From NCBI GenBank assembly GCA_964577195.1, contig CAZNYF010000011.1, forward strand, positions 1 through 32,534: a stretch of DNA of 32,534 bases, in the 5' to 3' direction. The stretch is from HyVt-560 sp964577195 (GTDB taxonomy: Bacteria > Pseudomonadota > Gammaproteobacteria > UWMA-0217). Under the pieces are notes generated by a model. That model had not been told where the DNA came from and searched no databases. It saw nothing but the letters and a program-made list of their open reading frames with translations. Below, in pieces: positions 8,379 through 16,731 of the stretch; the stretch's first letter is position 1, and each line of letters starts with the position of its first letter. Made by a program: the position numbers and the translations under genes.

Positions 8379-10177
8379 CCACTTTATTTGCACAATTGTA
8401 TTGGCGTGAACCTCTGTGGTTACTATTAGCACTAGTCCCCTGGCTGCTGATTATTTGGCAAAAGTTTAAGCAACGAGTTTTGCTGAATCAATATGCTGAT
8501 CCCCAGTTACATCCATGGATCATTGTTTCACCAAACAATACGCGACAGAGGCTACCCATATTCTTGCAACTTTTAATTTGGCTGCTACTTGCTCTGTCGG
8601 CAGCAGGGCCACGTTTATTAAAGATGACTCCGGATCACGTTTTACCACCGCAGGCATCGGCAGTTATTATCCTGGATCATTCGCGCTCCATGCTGACAGA
8701 CGATGTTTATCCCAACCGGTTACAGCAAGCCAGTGAGATTGTAAAACAATGGCTGCAAGAGCCTCAAAAACACCGGTTGGGAGTCATTATTTTTGCAGGT
8801 GCATCGCATGTTGTGATGCCTCCCAATAACGATCCGTTCATTTTTCAGCAAACAGCGCAACTGCTAAATAACATTCGCCTGCCAACACATGGCAGTGTTT
8901 TACTGAGCGCGCTAAACCAAGCGGTTGAACAATTAAATGAAGCTTCAGGTTCACGCGCTATCTTGGTGCTTACTGATGGTGATTTCTCTAACGCCGATTT
9001 ACCTGCCTTGAGAGAAATGGGTGTTCACTTGAACAAAGAAAAAATTGAGCTGCATTTGTTGGGCGTAGGGAAAGCAACAAAAACAGCAATAAAAGATGGT
9101 AAAGGGGGTTGGTTATTACAAAATGATCAGGCAGTCACCACGCACTTGAATGAATTAGTGTTACGCAGCTTGGCTGAGAGTTCTGGTGGTAGTTACTATC
9201 GATTAGATTTAAAGACGCACCAGAAACTCAAGAATATATGGAACCCGAAAGCAGCTAAAATCGAGCATCAATATCTGGATCAGGTGTTATGGAAAGAACT
9301 GTTTATGTGGTTTCTATTTCCAGCGCTGAGCTTGATTTTAATGACTCATTTGCGCTTCTCGCGTATTGCCATACCTGCCTTGATGATTGTGACAATTGGA
9401 GTGTTAGGACAGCCAGTTACCAGTATGGCTGATACGCAGGAGTTAAAAAAAGCTTATGCGGCCTGGCAGGAGAATGATTTTCAGCGTGCAGCAACGCTTT
9501 ACTCAAAAGCTGGAGGCTATGAAGCGAGAATGGGGCAGGGTGCAAGTTGCTTTCGTAACCAGCAAGTTGTCTGTGCAATCAACGCATTCAGTCGGGCTGC
9601 TTGGCTGGCGATAAACGACCAACAACGTGGTGAGGCTGCTTTTAATCTGGGGAATAGTTATTTTAAATTAGGGGATTTCACCTCCGCTATTACCTTGTTT
9701 GAGGATGCTTTAACTTATCAGCCAGAACAGACGAAGTATCAGCAGAATCTGAATTTTAGCGAAGAGGTTCAGCAGCAGATTGAATTACGTTTAAAGCAAG
9801 AAGCAGCTAGCGCTAGTCGTCGCGCAGCAGGGGCTGGTGTTAGAGGAATCAATGTTGAAAATAATACCGTTGTCACTCCGAATATGCGTTTGACATTAGA
9901 TAATAATCTTACAGATACCAGTCTGGCTCGAGCCAATGCCATTAACCTTTCAGAAAGTCAGCTTGCTGAATTTATGCAGCGCAGTCAAATGTTTGCAAGC
10001 GCTAGTAACGCCCAAGGTGAAGCTCGCCAAGTACAACATGATTGGCAACGGTTTAGTAACGAAGACCCTATTGTAGCTCGCCAACTTGATTTTTGGCAGC
10101 GTTTATTCGAGATGGAAGAAGGTATTCTCACGCACCCGGAGACTCCAAAGTTACTGCCTGGAGTACAGCCGTGGTGA
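8375..10177 (+). CDS. VWA-TPR fusion protein, BatB/BatC-like
   Basis: This 600-residue protein combines functions that are separate genes (BatB and BatC) in some bacteria. Order: two N-terminal membrane helices (about 11-28 and 61-77); a VWA domain with an intact adhesion motif DHSRS at 101-105 and VLTDGD further on; two more hydrophobic segments (about 308-350), the second followed by SMADTQEL, which resembles a signal-peptide junction; and then TPR-like repeats (AYAAWQENDFQRAATLY, AAFNLGNSYFKLGDFTSAITLFEDAL, about 365-465). A polar C-terminal tail of about 120 residues rich in Gln, Asn and Ala follows. The TPR part is probably periplasmic. It begins in an ATGA overlap with the previous gene. 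Confidence 0.9.
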   Translation: MTTLFAQLYWREPLWLLLALVPWLLIIWQKFKQRVLLNQYADPQLHPWIIVSPNNTRQRLPIFLQLLIWLLLALSAAGPRLLKMTPDHVLPPQASAVIILDHSRSMLTDDVYPNRLQQASEIVKQWLQEPQKHRLGVIIFAGASHVVMPPNNDPFIFQQTAQLLNNIRLPTHGSVLLSALNQAVEQLNEASGSRAILVLTDGDFSNADLPALREMGVHLNKEKIELHLLGVGKATKTAIKDGKGGWLLQNDQAVTTHLNELVLRSLAESSGGSYYRLDLKTHQKLKNIWNPKAAKIEHQYLDQVLWKELFMWFLFPALSLILMTHLRFSRIAIPALMIVTIGVLGQPVTSMADTQELKKAYAAWQENDFQRAATLYSKAGGYEARMGQGASCFRNQQVVCAINAFSRAAWLAINDQQRGEAAFNLGNSYFKLGDFTSAITLFEDALTYQPEQTKYQQNLNFSEEVQQQIELRLKQEAASASRRAAGAGVRGINVENNTVVTPNMRLTLDNNLTDTSLARANAINLSESQLAEFMQRSQMFASASNAQGEARQVQHDWQRFSNEDPIVARQLDFWQRLFEMEEGILTHPETPKLLPGVQPW

Positions 10178-11559
10178 AGTGTTTATTTAAATTGTCTATT
10201 ATTTTCTTGATGGGATTTTTGCCTTTGGATCTGATTGCAGAGCAAACCGTAAAGTCAGAATCAAAACTCAGTTTAGATATCTCGAAAACTGATAAACAAT
10301 GGGGAGAGTTTTTAAATGCAACATTGCGATATCGCGGTGTTGAATCACTGGACAATATTAACCTTCAATCATGGCAGCAATTCGTTGCAATCACTCACTA
10401 CGATGAGTATCAGAAAAAGGATCAGTCTGGCAGGGAAATTCAGATAAAAAAGCTAAGGCTCCATCCGCGCTATACCGGTAAATTTCAACTGCCTCCGTTG
10501 CAGCTAGCAGGTGCTACGACTGCTCCAGTTTCGATTAGTATCAGTGATGCGCAAGTAAAAAATCACCGGATTAAATTGGAGTCAGGGATATCAACACTTT
10601 CTCCCTGGCAGCGTCAGGCAGTAAAAATTAAAGTGTTGTTAGAAACCTCGGATTTTACCGCCAGACTGAATCTAGAATCGATCAAACAACCTGGTATAAT
10701 TTCGAGAATACTCCCGCCGGTAAAAACAGAACAGCCCAATGGACAGTTTTTATTTGAGGGTGGGTGGGTTATTTATCCTGTTCAGGGTGGTTTCCATTCG
10801 CTGGATTTACCTGCTGTGGAGTATCGGTTGTCAGGTAGTAGCCGCCGAAAATTTTATCTGCCACTTTTGGAGCTTAGTGTTAAGCCACTTCCAGCCTATT
10901 TGCCTCCGACTTTACCGATTGGTGAGTTGAGGGTGAACAGTGAAATTACTGCTGCAGCCTCGGGAGAAAATCAATGGGTGGTTGATGTTCGATCTGATGC
11001 TTTAATGCCTTACGGTGTGCCTGGTCTGGATGGTCAGTTAGCCGCGTTAAATCATCACGATATCAATGAAATCAGCATTCAGAACTCATTCTCGCCAGGC
11101 CATCAAAACCATAGTATCTATCATGTGCCATTGCCTGATTGGTTATCACCGATTGGACAACCACTTAAAATCAAGCTTCGCTATTTTGATCCTGATAGCC
11201 GAAGGCTTGTAGAGGTAGAAAAAATGCTTCCACGCCAATTAAATATGCCTGTCTGGGCCTGGGATTTATTGATGATTATTTTGCTATTGATGGTAGGCGT
11301 GTTGACTTGGATCCTGATGCCGGGGATAAAGCAATATTGGCAGAACCTGAAATTGCGTAAGCAATTGAAATTAGCCTCCAGTCCGTTGGAATTACGTCAG
11401 ACACTGTTGGATCATGGTGATTATGTTTCTCTGTCCCAGTGGGCTGGAGATTCAGCTGAGAAAAAGAAAATAACTGCCCAGTTAAACGAGTATTGTTTCT
11501 CTGGAGCGACAGGTATCGCTAACCAAAGATTGAGTGATCAAGTAATTAACGCAGTATAA
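10171..11559 (+). CDS. BatD-like periplasmic/membrane protein
   Basis: The frame is open from 10093, but the best start is one of two adjacent GTG codons at 10171 or 10174, 7-10 nt after a GGAG. The second forms a GTGA overlap with the previous stop. From 10171 the product is 462 residues. It has a signal peptide (VVKCLFKLSIIFLMGFLPLDLIAEQ), a periplasmic beta-rich region and a transmembrane helix late in the protein (DLLMIILLLMVGVLTWIL) with a short cytoplasmic tail. Segments such as LRLHPRYTGKFQLPPLQLAG and GGWVIYPVQGGFHSLDLPAVEYRL resemble the repeated modules of BatD. It ends the operon, converging on a minus-strand gene with only 10 bp between stops. Confidence 0.84.
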   Translation: MVKCLFKLSIIFLMGFLPLDLIAEQTVKSESKLSLDISKTDKQWGEFLNATLRYRGVESLDNINLQSWQQFVAITHYDEYQKKDQSGREIQIKKLRLHPRYTGKFQLPPLQLAGATTAPVSISISDAQVKNHRIKLESGISTLSPWQRQAVKIKVLLETSDFTARLNLESIKQPGIISRILPPVKTEQPNGQFLFEGGWVIYPVQGGFHSLDLPAVEYRLSGSSRRKFYLPLLELSVKPLPAYLPPTLPIGELRVNSEITAAASGENQWVVDVRSDALMPYGVPGLDGQLAALNHHDINEISIQNSFSPGHQNHSIYHVPLPDWLSPIGQPLKIKLRYFDPDSRRLVEVEKMLPRQLNMPVWAWDLLMIILLLMVGVLTWILMPGIKQYWQNLKLRKQLKLASSPLELRQTLLDHGDYVSLSQWAGDSAEKKKITAQLNEYCFSGATGIANQRLSDQVINAV

Positions 11560-11569
11560 AACATTGCCT

Positions 11570-12808
11570 TTAACTGAGGCGTCTGTGAAATATATTCGCG
11601 AGTTTTTCAACATTTGCAGCTAGATTGTAGTCTTCCATTACGCGCAGCCTGCCATTTTTTCCGAGCTTTTTTCTGAGTGATGAATCTTCTACCAGTCTTT
11701 TGATGGCTGCGGCGAGTGCATCAATATCAGAGGGCGTGACGAGTAGTCCGTCTACACCATCACGGATTAATTCTGGGATACCGGTAATTCGTGTGGTGAC
11801 GCAGGGGATTTCCATCGCCATGGCTTCCATTAAAACGACTGGAATACCTTCTGCAAAACTGGGAATTGAAAAGGCATCGGCTTTTGAATATAAATCGCGA
11901 ATTCGATCCTGATTGACTGCGCCTTCAAAAATCACTTTGTCTTCGATACCGAGTGTTTTTACCTGTTGCTCAAGCGAAGCTCTGTCTTCTCCGTCACCGA
12001 CCAGCCTTAGTCGAATATTTTGCCCCTGTTCCGTCAGCTGTTGAATGGCTTCGACCAGGATATGCTGACCTTTGGCGGATGAAAGTCTGCCAACGCAAAT
12101 CACTTCAAATGTTTCTGGTGCTGGATTAAAAGTTTTTGGTGAAAACAGGTCTGGGTCTACACCTAATCGGGCAACTTCCAGTTTTTTCCAATGCTCATAC
12201 GGGGATAATTTCATTAGCTGGCTACGAGCAAAATGACTGATGCAGCAAATAAAATCGGCATCGATGATCTTCTGCGTTAAGTATTGTCCCGGGGCATTAT
12301 AAAATTCATCGGGACCGTGCACGGTAATAGAAAATCCAAATCCAAAAATGCGTTTTACGTATAAACCGATGGTCGCTGCCTGGCTACCGAGATGAGCGTG
12401 TAGATGTTGCTGGTTTTTCCCCTGCATCCAGACGCCGACCATGAGGGCTTCGCTAAAATACATTAGATTATAAAAAATAGCTTTTAAATCAAATTGTGCC
12501 AGTTTAAATACGCTTAACCAGCCTTTAAAATATCCGCCGGGGTTTTGGGTCAGTATTTTAAAGTGCGCTGCTAATGCACCTTTAATGCCATGAGTTTTGA
12601 CATAATAAGTGAGATTAGATTCGTTGGCTTCCGCTTCTGTCAAACCCTTGCTATCTCGGTCTGAGGGGTTGATAGAAGCCACATCAATATTAAATCCCTG
12701 CGCTTTGAGTTGCAGGACTTCACGGATGATAAAAATCATCGACAGCATAGGATACTGACTGACAATGTATGCGCAGGATTTCCCCTGTGTGCTGATTGAA
12801 TTGTTCAT
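11570..12808 (-). CDS. GT4 glycosyltransferase, WcaL/colanic-acid type
   Basis: The 412-residue protein is a GT-B retaining glycosyltransferase of family 4. The N-terminal part (AYIVSQYPMLSMIFIIREVLQLKAQGF) resembles WcaL/AmsK-type exopolysaccharide enzymes. The donor half carries FEVICVGRLSSAKGQHILVEAI and the E-x7-E motif EGIPVVLMEA followed by PCVTTRITGIPELIRDG, which bind the nucleotide sugar. Length is normal. The start overlaps the end of the upstream oxidoreductase gene by 4 nt (ATGA on the minus strand), so the two are translationally coupled. It probably acts at the cytoplasmic face of the inner membrane in surface-polysaccharide synthesis. Donor and acceptor are not deducible. Confidence 0.92.
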   Translation of the reverse strand: MNNSISTQGKSCAYIVSQYPMLSMIFIIREVLQLKAQGFNIDVASINPSDRDSKGLTEAEANESNLTYYVKTHGIKGALAAHFKILTQNPGGYFKGWLSVFKLAQFDLKAIFYNLMYFSEALMVGVWMQGKNQQHLHAHLGSQAATIGLYVKRIFGFGFSITVHGPDEFYNAPGQYLTQKIIDADFICCISHFARSQLMKLSPYEHWKKLEVARLGVDPDLFSPKTFNPAPETFEVICVGRLSSAKGQHILVEAIQQLTEQGQNIRLRLVGDGEDRASLEQQVKTLGIEDKVIFEGAVNQDRIRDLYSKADAFSIPSFAEGIPVVLMEAMAMEIPCVTTRITGIPELIRDGVDGLLVTPSDIDALAAAIKRLVEDSSLRKKLGKNGRLRVMEDYNLAANVEKLANIFHRRLS

Positions 12809-13890
12809 GGTGTTTTGTTATTCCATTGTTCGCGCATGGTATCCATTATTTGTAGTACCGACAGCGTATCTTCAAGCGGCATGATGGGGCTTTCTTGTAA
12901 GCCTTGTTGTAGGCATCGAGTTGCTTCCTGAATTTCAAATTGGTAACCATTACCTGGAAAATTCGCGGTGGTTGTTTTGCCACGAATAATGCGTTTAATC
13001 GGTGCTGCAATTTTCCTGAAACTCTGCACAACAGGGTTGTTTTTAATTGTTTGCTTTAAGCCGGATTGAGCCAGTCGTTTGGCGATAGCACCCACCTTGG
13101 TCGGTCGTAATGATACGGATGACGGACGATAGAAAGGATCGTGAATTTTGAGTGTACTTTTGCTGCCGGTGATGACTGCCTCATTGGTGCCCAAGCCCCT
13201 GAGTGTCGATGATAATAACGCAATGGTGCCTGATGAGTATTGAAGCGTACAGCTGGAATGCTCATCCACACCGGTTGCTCCAATGTGTGCTTCGCTGGAA
13301 ATAGTCTTTGGATTACCGAGTAAATATTGCGCCAGGGAAATAGGATAAATACCTCGATCCAACAAGGCTCCACCGGCCAATTCAGTATTGAAAAACCTGT
13401 TGTCAGGGTCGAATGGAGTTGGATACCCGAAGTCTGCCTGTATCAGCTGAATATCACCCAGTTCATTTTCTGCAATGCGTTTTTTGGCTGCTTGTACCAG
13501 AGGGAAAAATCGCATCCACATGGCTTCCATGCAGAAAAGGTTGCGTTGGCGCGCTGCTGCAATCACTATTTCAGCTTCTGCCGCAGAGACGGTGAAAGGT
13601 TTCTCGCAGACAATGGCTTTACCCGCTTGAAGGCAACTGAGACTATGCTGTTGATGAAGATGATGCGGTGTCGCGATATAGATAATGTCTAACTCAGGGT
13701 CTTCTAGCATTAGCGCCAGCGATTCATAGACCTTGGGGACGTTAAATTTTTTCGCAAATTGCCGAGCGGATGTCAGGGTTCGACTGGAAACCGCAGCAAT
13801 CCTGGCATCGCTGACATGCGAGAAATCCGCTGCTACATCTTGAGCAACGATACCGCTGCCATAAAAACCCCATTGAATTGATTGAGTCAT
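12805..13890 (-). CDS. Gfo/Idh/MocA family oxidoreductase (dihydrodiol dehydrogenase-like)
   Basis: This 361-residue NAD(P)-dependent dehydrogenase has the Rossmann motif GFYGSGIVAQD at the N-terminus and the family's EKPF catalytic-Lys motif (CEKPFTVSAAEAE, about 95-107). The substrate-domain segments are EAMWMRFFPL and GGALLDRGIYPISLAQYLLG. The last two resemble the dihydrodiol/sugar dehydrogenase branch. A Lys/Arg-rich insert near residues 270-315 is longer than in compact family members. It lies 6 bp after the next gene upstream and overlaps the glycosyltransferase gene, which suggests a sugar or nucleotide-sugar substrate. The exact substrate cannot be read. Confidence 0.88.
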   Translation of the reverse strand: MTQSIQWGFYGSGIVAQDVAADFSHVSDARIAAVSSRTLTSARQFAKKFNVPKVYESLALMLEDPELDIIYIATPHHLHQQHSLSCLQAGKAIVCEKPFTVSAAEAEIVIAAARQRNLFCMEAMWMRFFPLVQAAKKRIAENELGDIQLIQADFGYPTPFDPDNRFFNTELAGGALLDRGIYPISLAQYLLGNPKTISSEAHIGATGVDEHSSCTLQYSSGTIALLSSTLRGLGTNEAVITGSKSTLKIHDPFYRPSSVSLRPTKVGAIAKRLAQSGLKQTIKNNPVVQSFRKIAAPIKRIIRGKTTTANFPGNGYQFEIQEATRCLQQGLQESPIMPLEDTLSVLQIMDTMREQWNNKTP

Positions 13891-13896
13891 GGTTTG

Positions 13897-15036
13897 TTAC
13901 TGTGCCCAGGGCATCGGTTCGACAGGATCGAAGCTGGTTGTCATTTGGTAGGTTGATCCTTGTTCGCGTGCATAGTGAATGGCGAGTGCCATTTCCATCA
14001 CATGTAACGAATAGTCTGCGGCAATGCGTCCAGGGCGATTGGCTTTAATGGCGGCCGCCATTTCTGCGACACCTCGGGAAAAGTCCATGTTTTGCGCACC
14101 TTTGGTTTGAATTTTTTGCTGCTTTTCCTGCAATAGACGATAGCGCTTTTTAATCGGGTTTAAAAATGTTTTACGACGTATTTTCATCATTTTACGGTGA
14201 TAAACAGGGGAGCGATAATCCCAGGCATCGTGTGTATAAAGTACGCCTTTATCACCGATAATTTTCAGACTGTGATCGTGTGGGCCGATGATACTGCAAG
14301 TTAATCGAGCTACCACCCCCGATTTAAACGCAATACAGGCAACGGAAAAATCAGGGGATTGCATATTCAGCGGTTCATCGGTGAGCTTATCGGGGATCTG
14401 TATGGATGCAAATGAAGTGACTGAAGTCGCTGGTCCAAACCAGGCTGCCAGCCAGGTTAAGTAATATCCGGCATGCTCCAAGGTGCAGCCAATCTCGAAT
14501 TCGTCTTTATAAGGCCAGGGAATCCCCGATTCACTTTGCCATTTTTTATATGGCATGAGATGAACCAGTCCGTCGTCCATTTCGGCATAGACCAGGCGTA
14601 CCGTGCCGATAGCTTCATCGCGCAAAGCTTTCCACAAGGTTTGAGCTGTTTCGCTTAGCTGACTACAGGGCGCAGAACCTATGGACAGTGATTTCTCTTC
14701 AGCCAACGAGACCAGTGACCTGGCTTCATCCATCGTCATACCCAGCGGTTTTTCAGAATAAACGTGTTTACCGGCTTGCAGCGCTGCTTTGGAGATTTGA
14801 AAATGGCTGCGGGGATCAGTGAGATTGACCACCAGATCTACCTGGTCATCAGCGAGCAGTTCTTTAAGGTCTTGATACTGGTGTACTTGATGCATTGTGG
14901 AGAACTTTTGCGCACGCGATTGATCTTTATCCATGACACCAAGCAGCTTTAGCTCTGGATGTAATTTTAAGGTGCTGAGATAATAATCGGCAACAAATCC
15001 GCAGCCAACGATAGCAATTCGCATGGTAGTACTCAT
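13897..15036 (-). CDS. Gfo/Idh/MocA family oxidoreductase
   Basis: A second NAD(P)-dependent oxidoreductase of the same superfamily, not a close copy of its neighbour. The chosen ATG at 15036 (MSTTMRIAIVGCGFVADYY, 379 residues) places the Rossmann motif VGCGFVAD at the N-terminus as usual. The frame stays open to 15114, but that extension has no family counterpart. SEKPLGMTMDEA carries the catalytic Lys; the C-terminal domain has CTLEHAGYYLTWLAAWFGP and a basic stretch KRYRLLQEKQQKIQTK. No strong Shine-Dalgarno is seen before either start. As first gene of the three-gene minus-strand unit, its promoter should lie at about 15040-15190, beside the MITE-like element. The substrate is probably a sugar, unknown in detail. 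Confidence 0.87.
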   Translation of the reverse strand: MSTTMRIAIVGCGFVADYYLSTLKLHPELKLLGVMDKDQSRAQKFSTMHQVHQYQDLKELLADDQVDLVVNLTDPRSHFQISKAALQAGKHVYSEKPLGMTMDEARSLVSLAEEKSLSIGSAPCSQLSETAQTLWKALRDEAIGTVRLVYAEMDDGLVHLMPYKKWQSESGIPWPYKDEFEIGCTLEHAGYYLTWLAAWFGPATSVTSFASIQIPDKLTDEPLNMQSPDFSVACIAFKSGVVARLTCSIIGPHDHSLKIIGDKGVLYTHDAWDYRSPVYHRKMMKIRRKTFLNPIKKRYRLLQEKQQKIQTKGAQNMDFSRGVAEMAAAIKANRPGRIAADYSLHVMEMALAIHYAREQGSTYQMTTSFDPVEPMPWAQ

Positions 15037-15196
15037 GTTATTTGTACGAGAGTTTATCTTGATTGATGATATTGACCAACAGAAGACCAATGCAAAGTGA
15101 AAGCGTTTCATCAAATTTGTGATCTATACTCTGACAAGGTTCCCGAGACACAGTCAGTACGAGGGAATTTGGCAACATCAAATAAATGTCATAATC

Positions 15197-15363
15197 TTAA
15201 GGGCATCTCTAAAAATACAAGCACCACTGAGAAAACCCATGAACAGCACCTTTTTTATGCGAAAAGTCGTTAAATACACCCAGTATTCGCCTCATTTTCG
15301 CAGAAAAAATGCACTATTCCTGATTTCCCTCAGCAACACTTCTATTATTAGAGACGCCCTTTA
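15197..15363. mobile_element. MITE-like element with TTA target duplication
   Basis: A 161-bp element (15200-15360) is bounded by imperfect terminal inverted repeats. The left end begins AGGGCATCTCTAAAAATACA and the reverse complement of the right end begins AGGGCGTCTCTAATAATAGA. They agree at 19 of the first 22 positions and 24 of 32 overall. Both sides are flanked by TTA (15197-15199 and 15361-15363), consistent with a 3-bp target duplication. There is no transposase, so it is non-autonomous. A 3-bp T-N-A duplication is seen in some IS5-family groups, but parentage is inference. Its right end also occurs at 1968-2025. It ends 25 nt before the folE start and probably supplies the folE upstream region. 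An 81-codon open frame across it (15119-15364) is not credible. Confidence 0.78.
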
Positions 15364-15388
15364 AGCGACTAATAAAAAGGTACAACTC

Positions 15389-15937
15389 ATGGAAACCAGC
15401 GATCTGTATTCAAAAATTTTGACTAATCTTGGCGAAGACACACAAAGAGATGGTCTAATTAAAACGCCTCACCGCGCAGCCAGCGCAATGTCATTTCTAA
15501 CCCAGGGGTATGACCAGTCATTGGAAGAAGTACTCAATAATGCCGTTTTTGAATCGGATAACGATGAAATGGTGATTGTTAAAGATATTGAAATGTACTC
15601 ACTTTGCGAGCACCACATTTTACCCTTTGTGGGTAAAGCCCACGTTGCATATTTGCCTCAGGGTAAAGTGATAGGTCTTTCCAAGATTGCCCGAATTACT
15701 GATATGTATGCACGTCGCTTACAAATTCAGGAAAACCTCACCAAGCAAATCGCTGACGCTGTATTAGAAGTGACGGGCGCTGCAGGTGTTGGAGTAGTGA
15801 TTGAGGCGCAGCACTTTTGCATGATGATGCGAGGTGTACAAAAACAGAACTCCTGGACCATTTCATCCATGATGCTGGGCGCATTTCGCGACAATCATCA
15901 AACACGCCAGGAATTTCTTCACTTAATCGGTCGATAA
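15389..15937 (+). CDS. folE: GTP cyclohydrolase I
   Basis: The product, 182 residues, catalyses the first step of tetrahydrofolate/pterin synthesis: GTP to 7,8-dihydroneopterin triphosphate plus formate. The zinc ligands are all visible: C73 and H76 in SLCEHHILPF and C144 in AQHFCMMMRGV. The signatures GKAHVAYLPQGKVIGLSKIAR and NSWTISSMMLGAF are present. It is shorter than E. coli FolE (222) mainly at the N-terminus, as in many type-IA enzymes. An AAAAGG ribosome site lies 8 nt before the ATG. The upstream DNA is a MITE-like element ending 25 nt away. It is not adjacent to other folate genes here; the following sigma-factor gene is 245 bp downstream. Confidence 0.96.
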   Translation: METSDLYSKILTNLGEDTQRDGLIKTPHRAASAMSFLTQGYDQSLEEVLNNAVFESDNDEMVIVKDIEMYSLCEHHILPFVGKAHVAYLPQGKVIGLSKIARITDMYARRLQIQENLTKQIADAVLEVTGAAGVGVVIEAQHFCMMMRGVQKQNSWTISSMMLGAFRDNHQTRQEFLHLIGR

Positions 15938-16107
15938 GCAGAGCAGTCAAAATGGACTTTGGTCAAACAAAATAGCTGCTCTTTGGTTGCTCCGCATCCC
16001 GTATGAACATCGTGGCGTATAAGCCGATATACAGGACTGAGTGTATATAAAGCTCAAAGGAATGCGGATTTTTCTGCCGGTTTAGTCATTGAGGAAACAC
16101 CTGAGAT

Positions 16108-16119
16108 TGAAATATTTCA
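16108..16119. promoter_or_regulatory. 12-nt perfect palindrome upstream of the sigma-factor gene
   Basis: TGAAATATTTCA is a perfect palindrome 63 nt before the sigma-factor ATG, in the 245-bp spacer after folE. It could be a regulator site; the short AT-rich palindrome could also be chance. I could not define a confident promoter next to it. Confidence 0.2.
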
Positions 16120-16182
16120 GTCATTTCTTCGATACGCTAGACTGGTCATTCAAATTGTAAATAATATTGAAAGCAGGAATCC

Positions 16183-16731
16183 ATGCCTGATAGTGATCCG
16201 TATACCGAGCTGCTAGGGCTCTGCGCGCAGGGTGACGAACAAGCGTTTTCGCGACTGTACACAATGACGTCGCCAAAGCTTTTTAGTCTCTGTTTGCGCC
16301 TGATGAAATCCAAAGCAGCGGCTGAAGAAGTTTTGCAGGAAGGATTTGTAAAAATCTGGACTAAAAGCGGCACTTTTGATCGTAGCAAAGCTTCGGCGCT
16401 AACCTGGATGACTACCGTCGTCCGAAACCGCGCTCTGGACGTACTAAGAAGCAAGAAGAGTCGACCGGTTGAAGTGGATATGGAGTATGAAGGTATGGAT
16501 TTTGCTTCCCAGGATTTAACGCCCTTGGCAACGGTTGGTATGGGATGGTCGGCAGAACGGATTTCAAAATGTATGGAAGAGCTACAGGAGACACAAAGAA
16601 AATCAATTTTAATGGCTTATTATTATGGTTATACCCATGAGGAAATTTCCAGAAAACTGGAAGCTCCTTTAGGAACCGTAAAAGCCTGGGTGAGACGAGG
16701 AATAGGCAAGTTAAGAGAATGTCTGCAATGA
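16183..16731 (+). CDS. ECF-type RNA polymerase sigma factor
   Basis: The 182-residue protein has the two-domain layout of group-4 (ECF) sigma factors, which direct RNA polymerase to stress-response promoters. Region 2 is LYTMTSPKLFSLCLRLMKSKAAAEEVLQEGFVKIW with the -10-binding continuation ALTWMTTVVRNRALDVLR (about 25-90). Region 4.2 is QRKSILMAYYYGYTHEEISRKLEAPLGTVKAWVRRGIGKLR (about 140-179), the -35 helix-turn-helix. An AGGA ribosome site lies 5 nt upstream. The next gene is an RskA-like anti-sigma factor starting in a 4-nt ATGA overlap, so the two form a sigma/anti-sigma module, probably autoregulated. The inducing signal and regulon are unknown. Confidence 0.92.
   Translation: MPDSDPYTELLGLCAQGDEQAFSRLYTMTSPKLFSLCLRLMKSKAAAEEVLQEGFVKIWTKSGTFDRSKASALTWMTTVVRNRALDVLRSKKSRPVEVDMEYEGMDFASQDLTPLATVGMGWSAERISKCMEELQETQRKSILMAYYYGYTHEEISRKLEAPLGTVKAWVRRGIGKLRECLQ

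Noticed and set aside
15119..15364. 81-codon open frame upstream of folE
   Set aside because: It spans the MITE-like element and flanking DNA; composition and lack of a ribosome site argue against coding.
15938..15990. AGAGCAG/CTGCTCT inverted repeat after folE as terminator
   Set aside because: The loop is about 29 nt and only three T follow; too weak to call.
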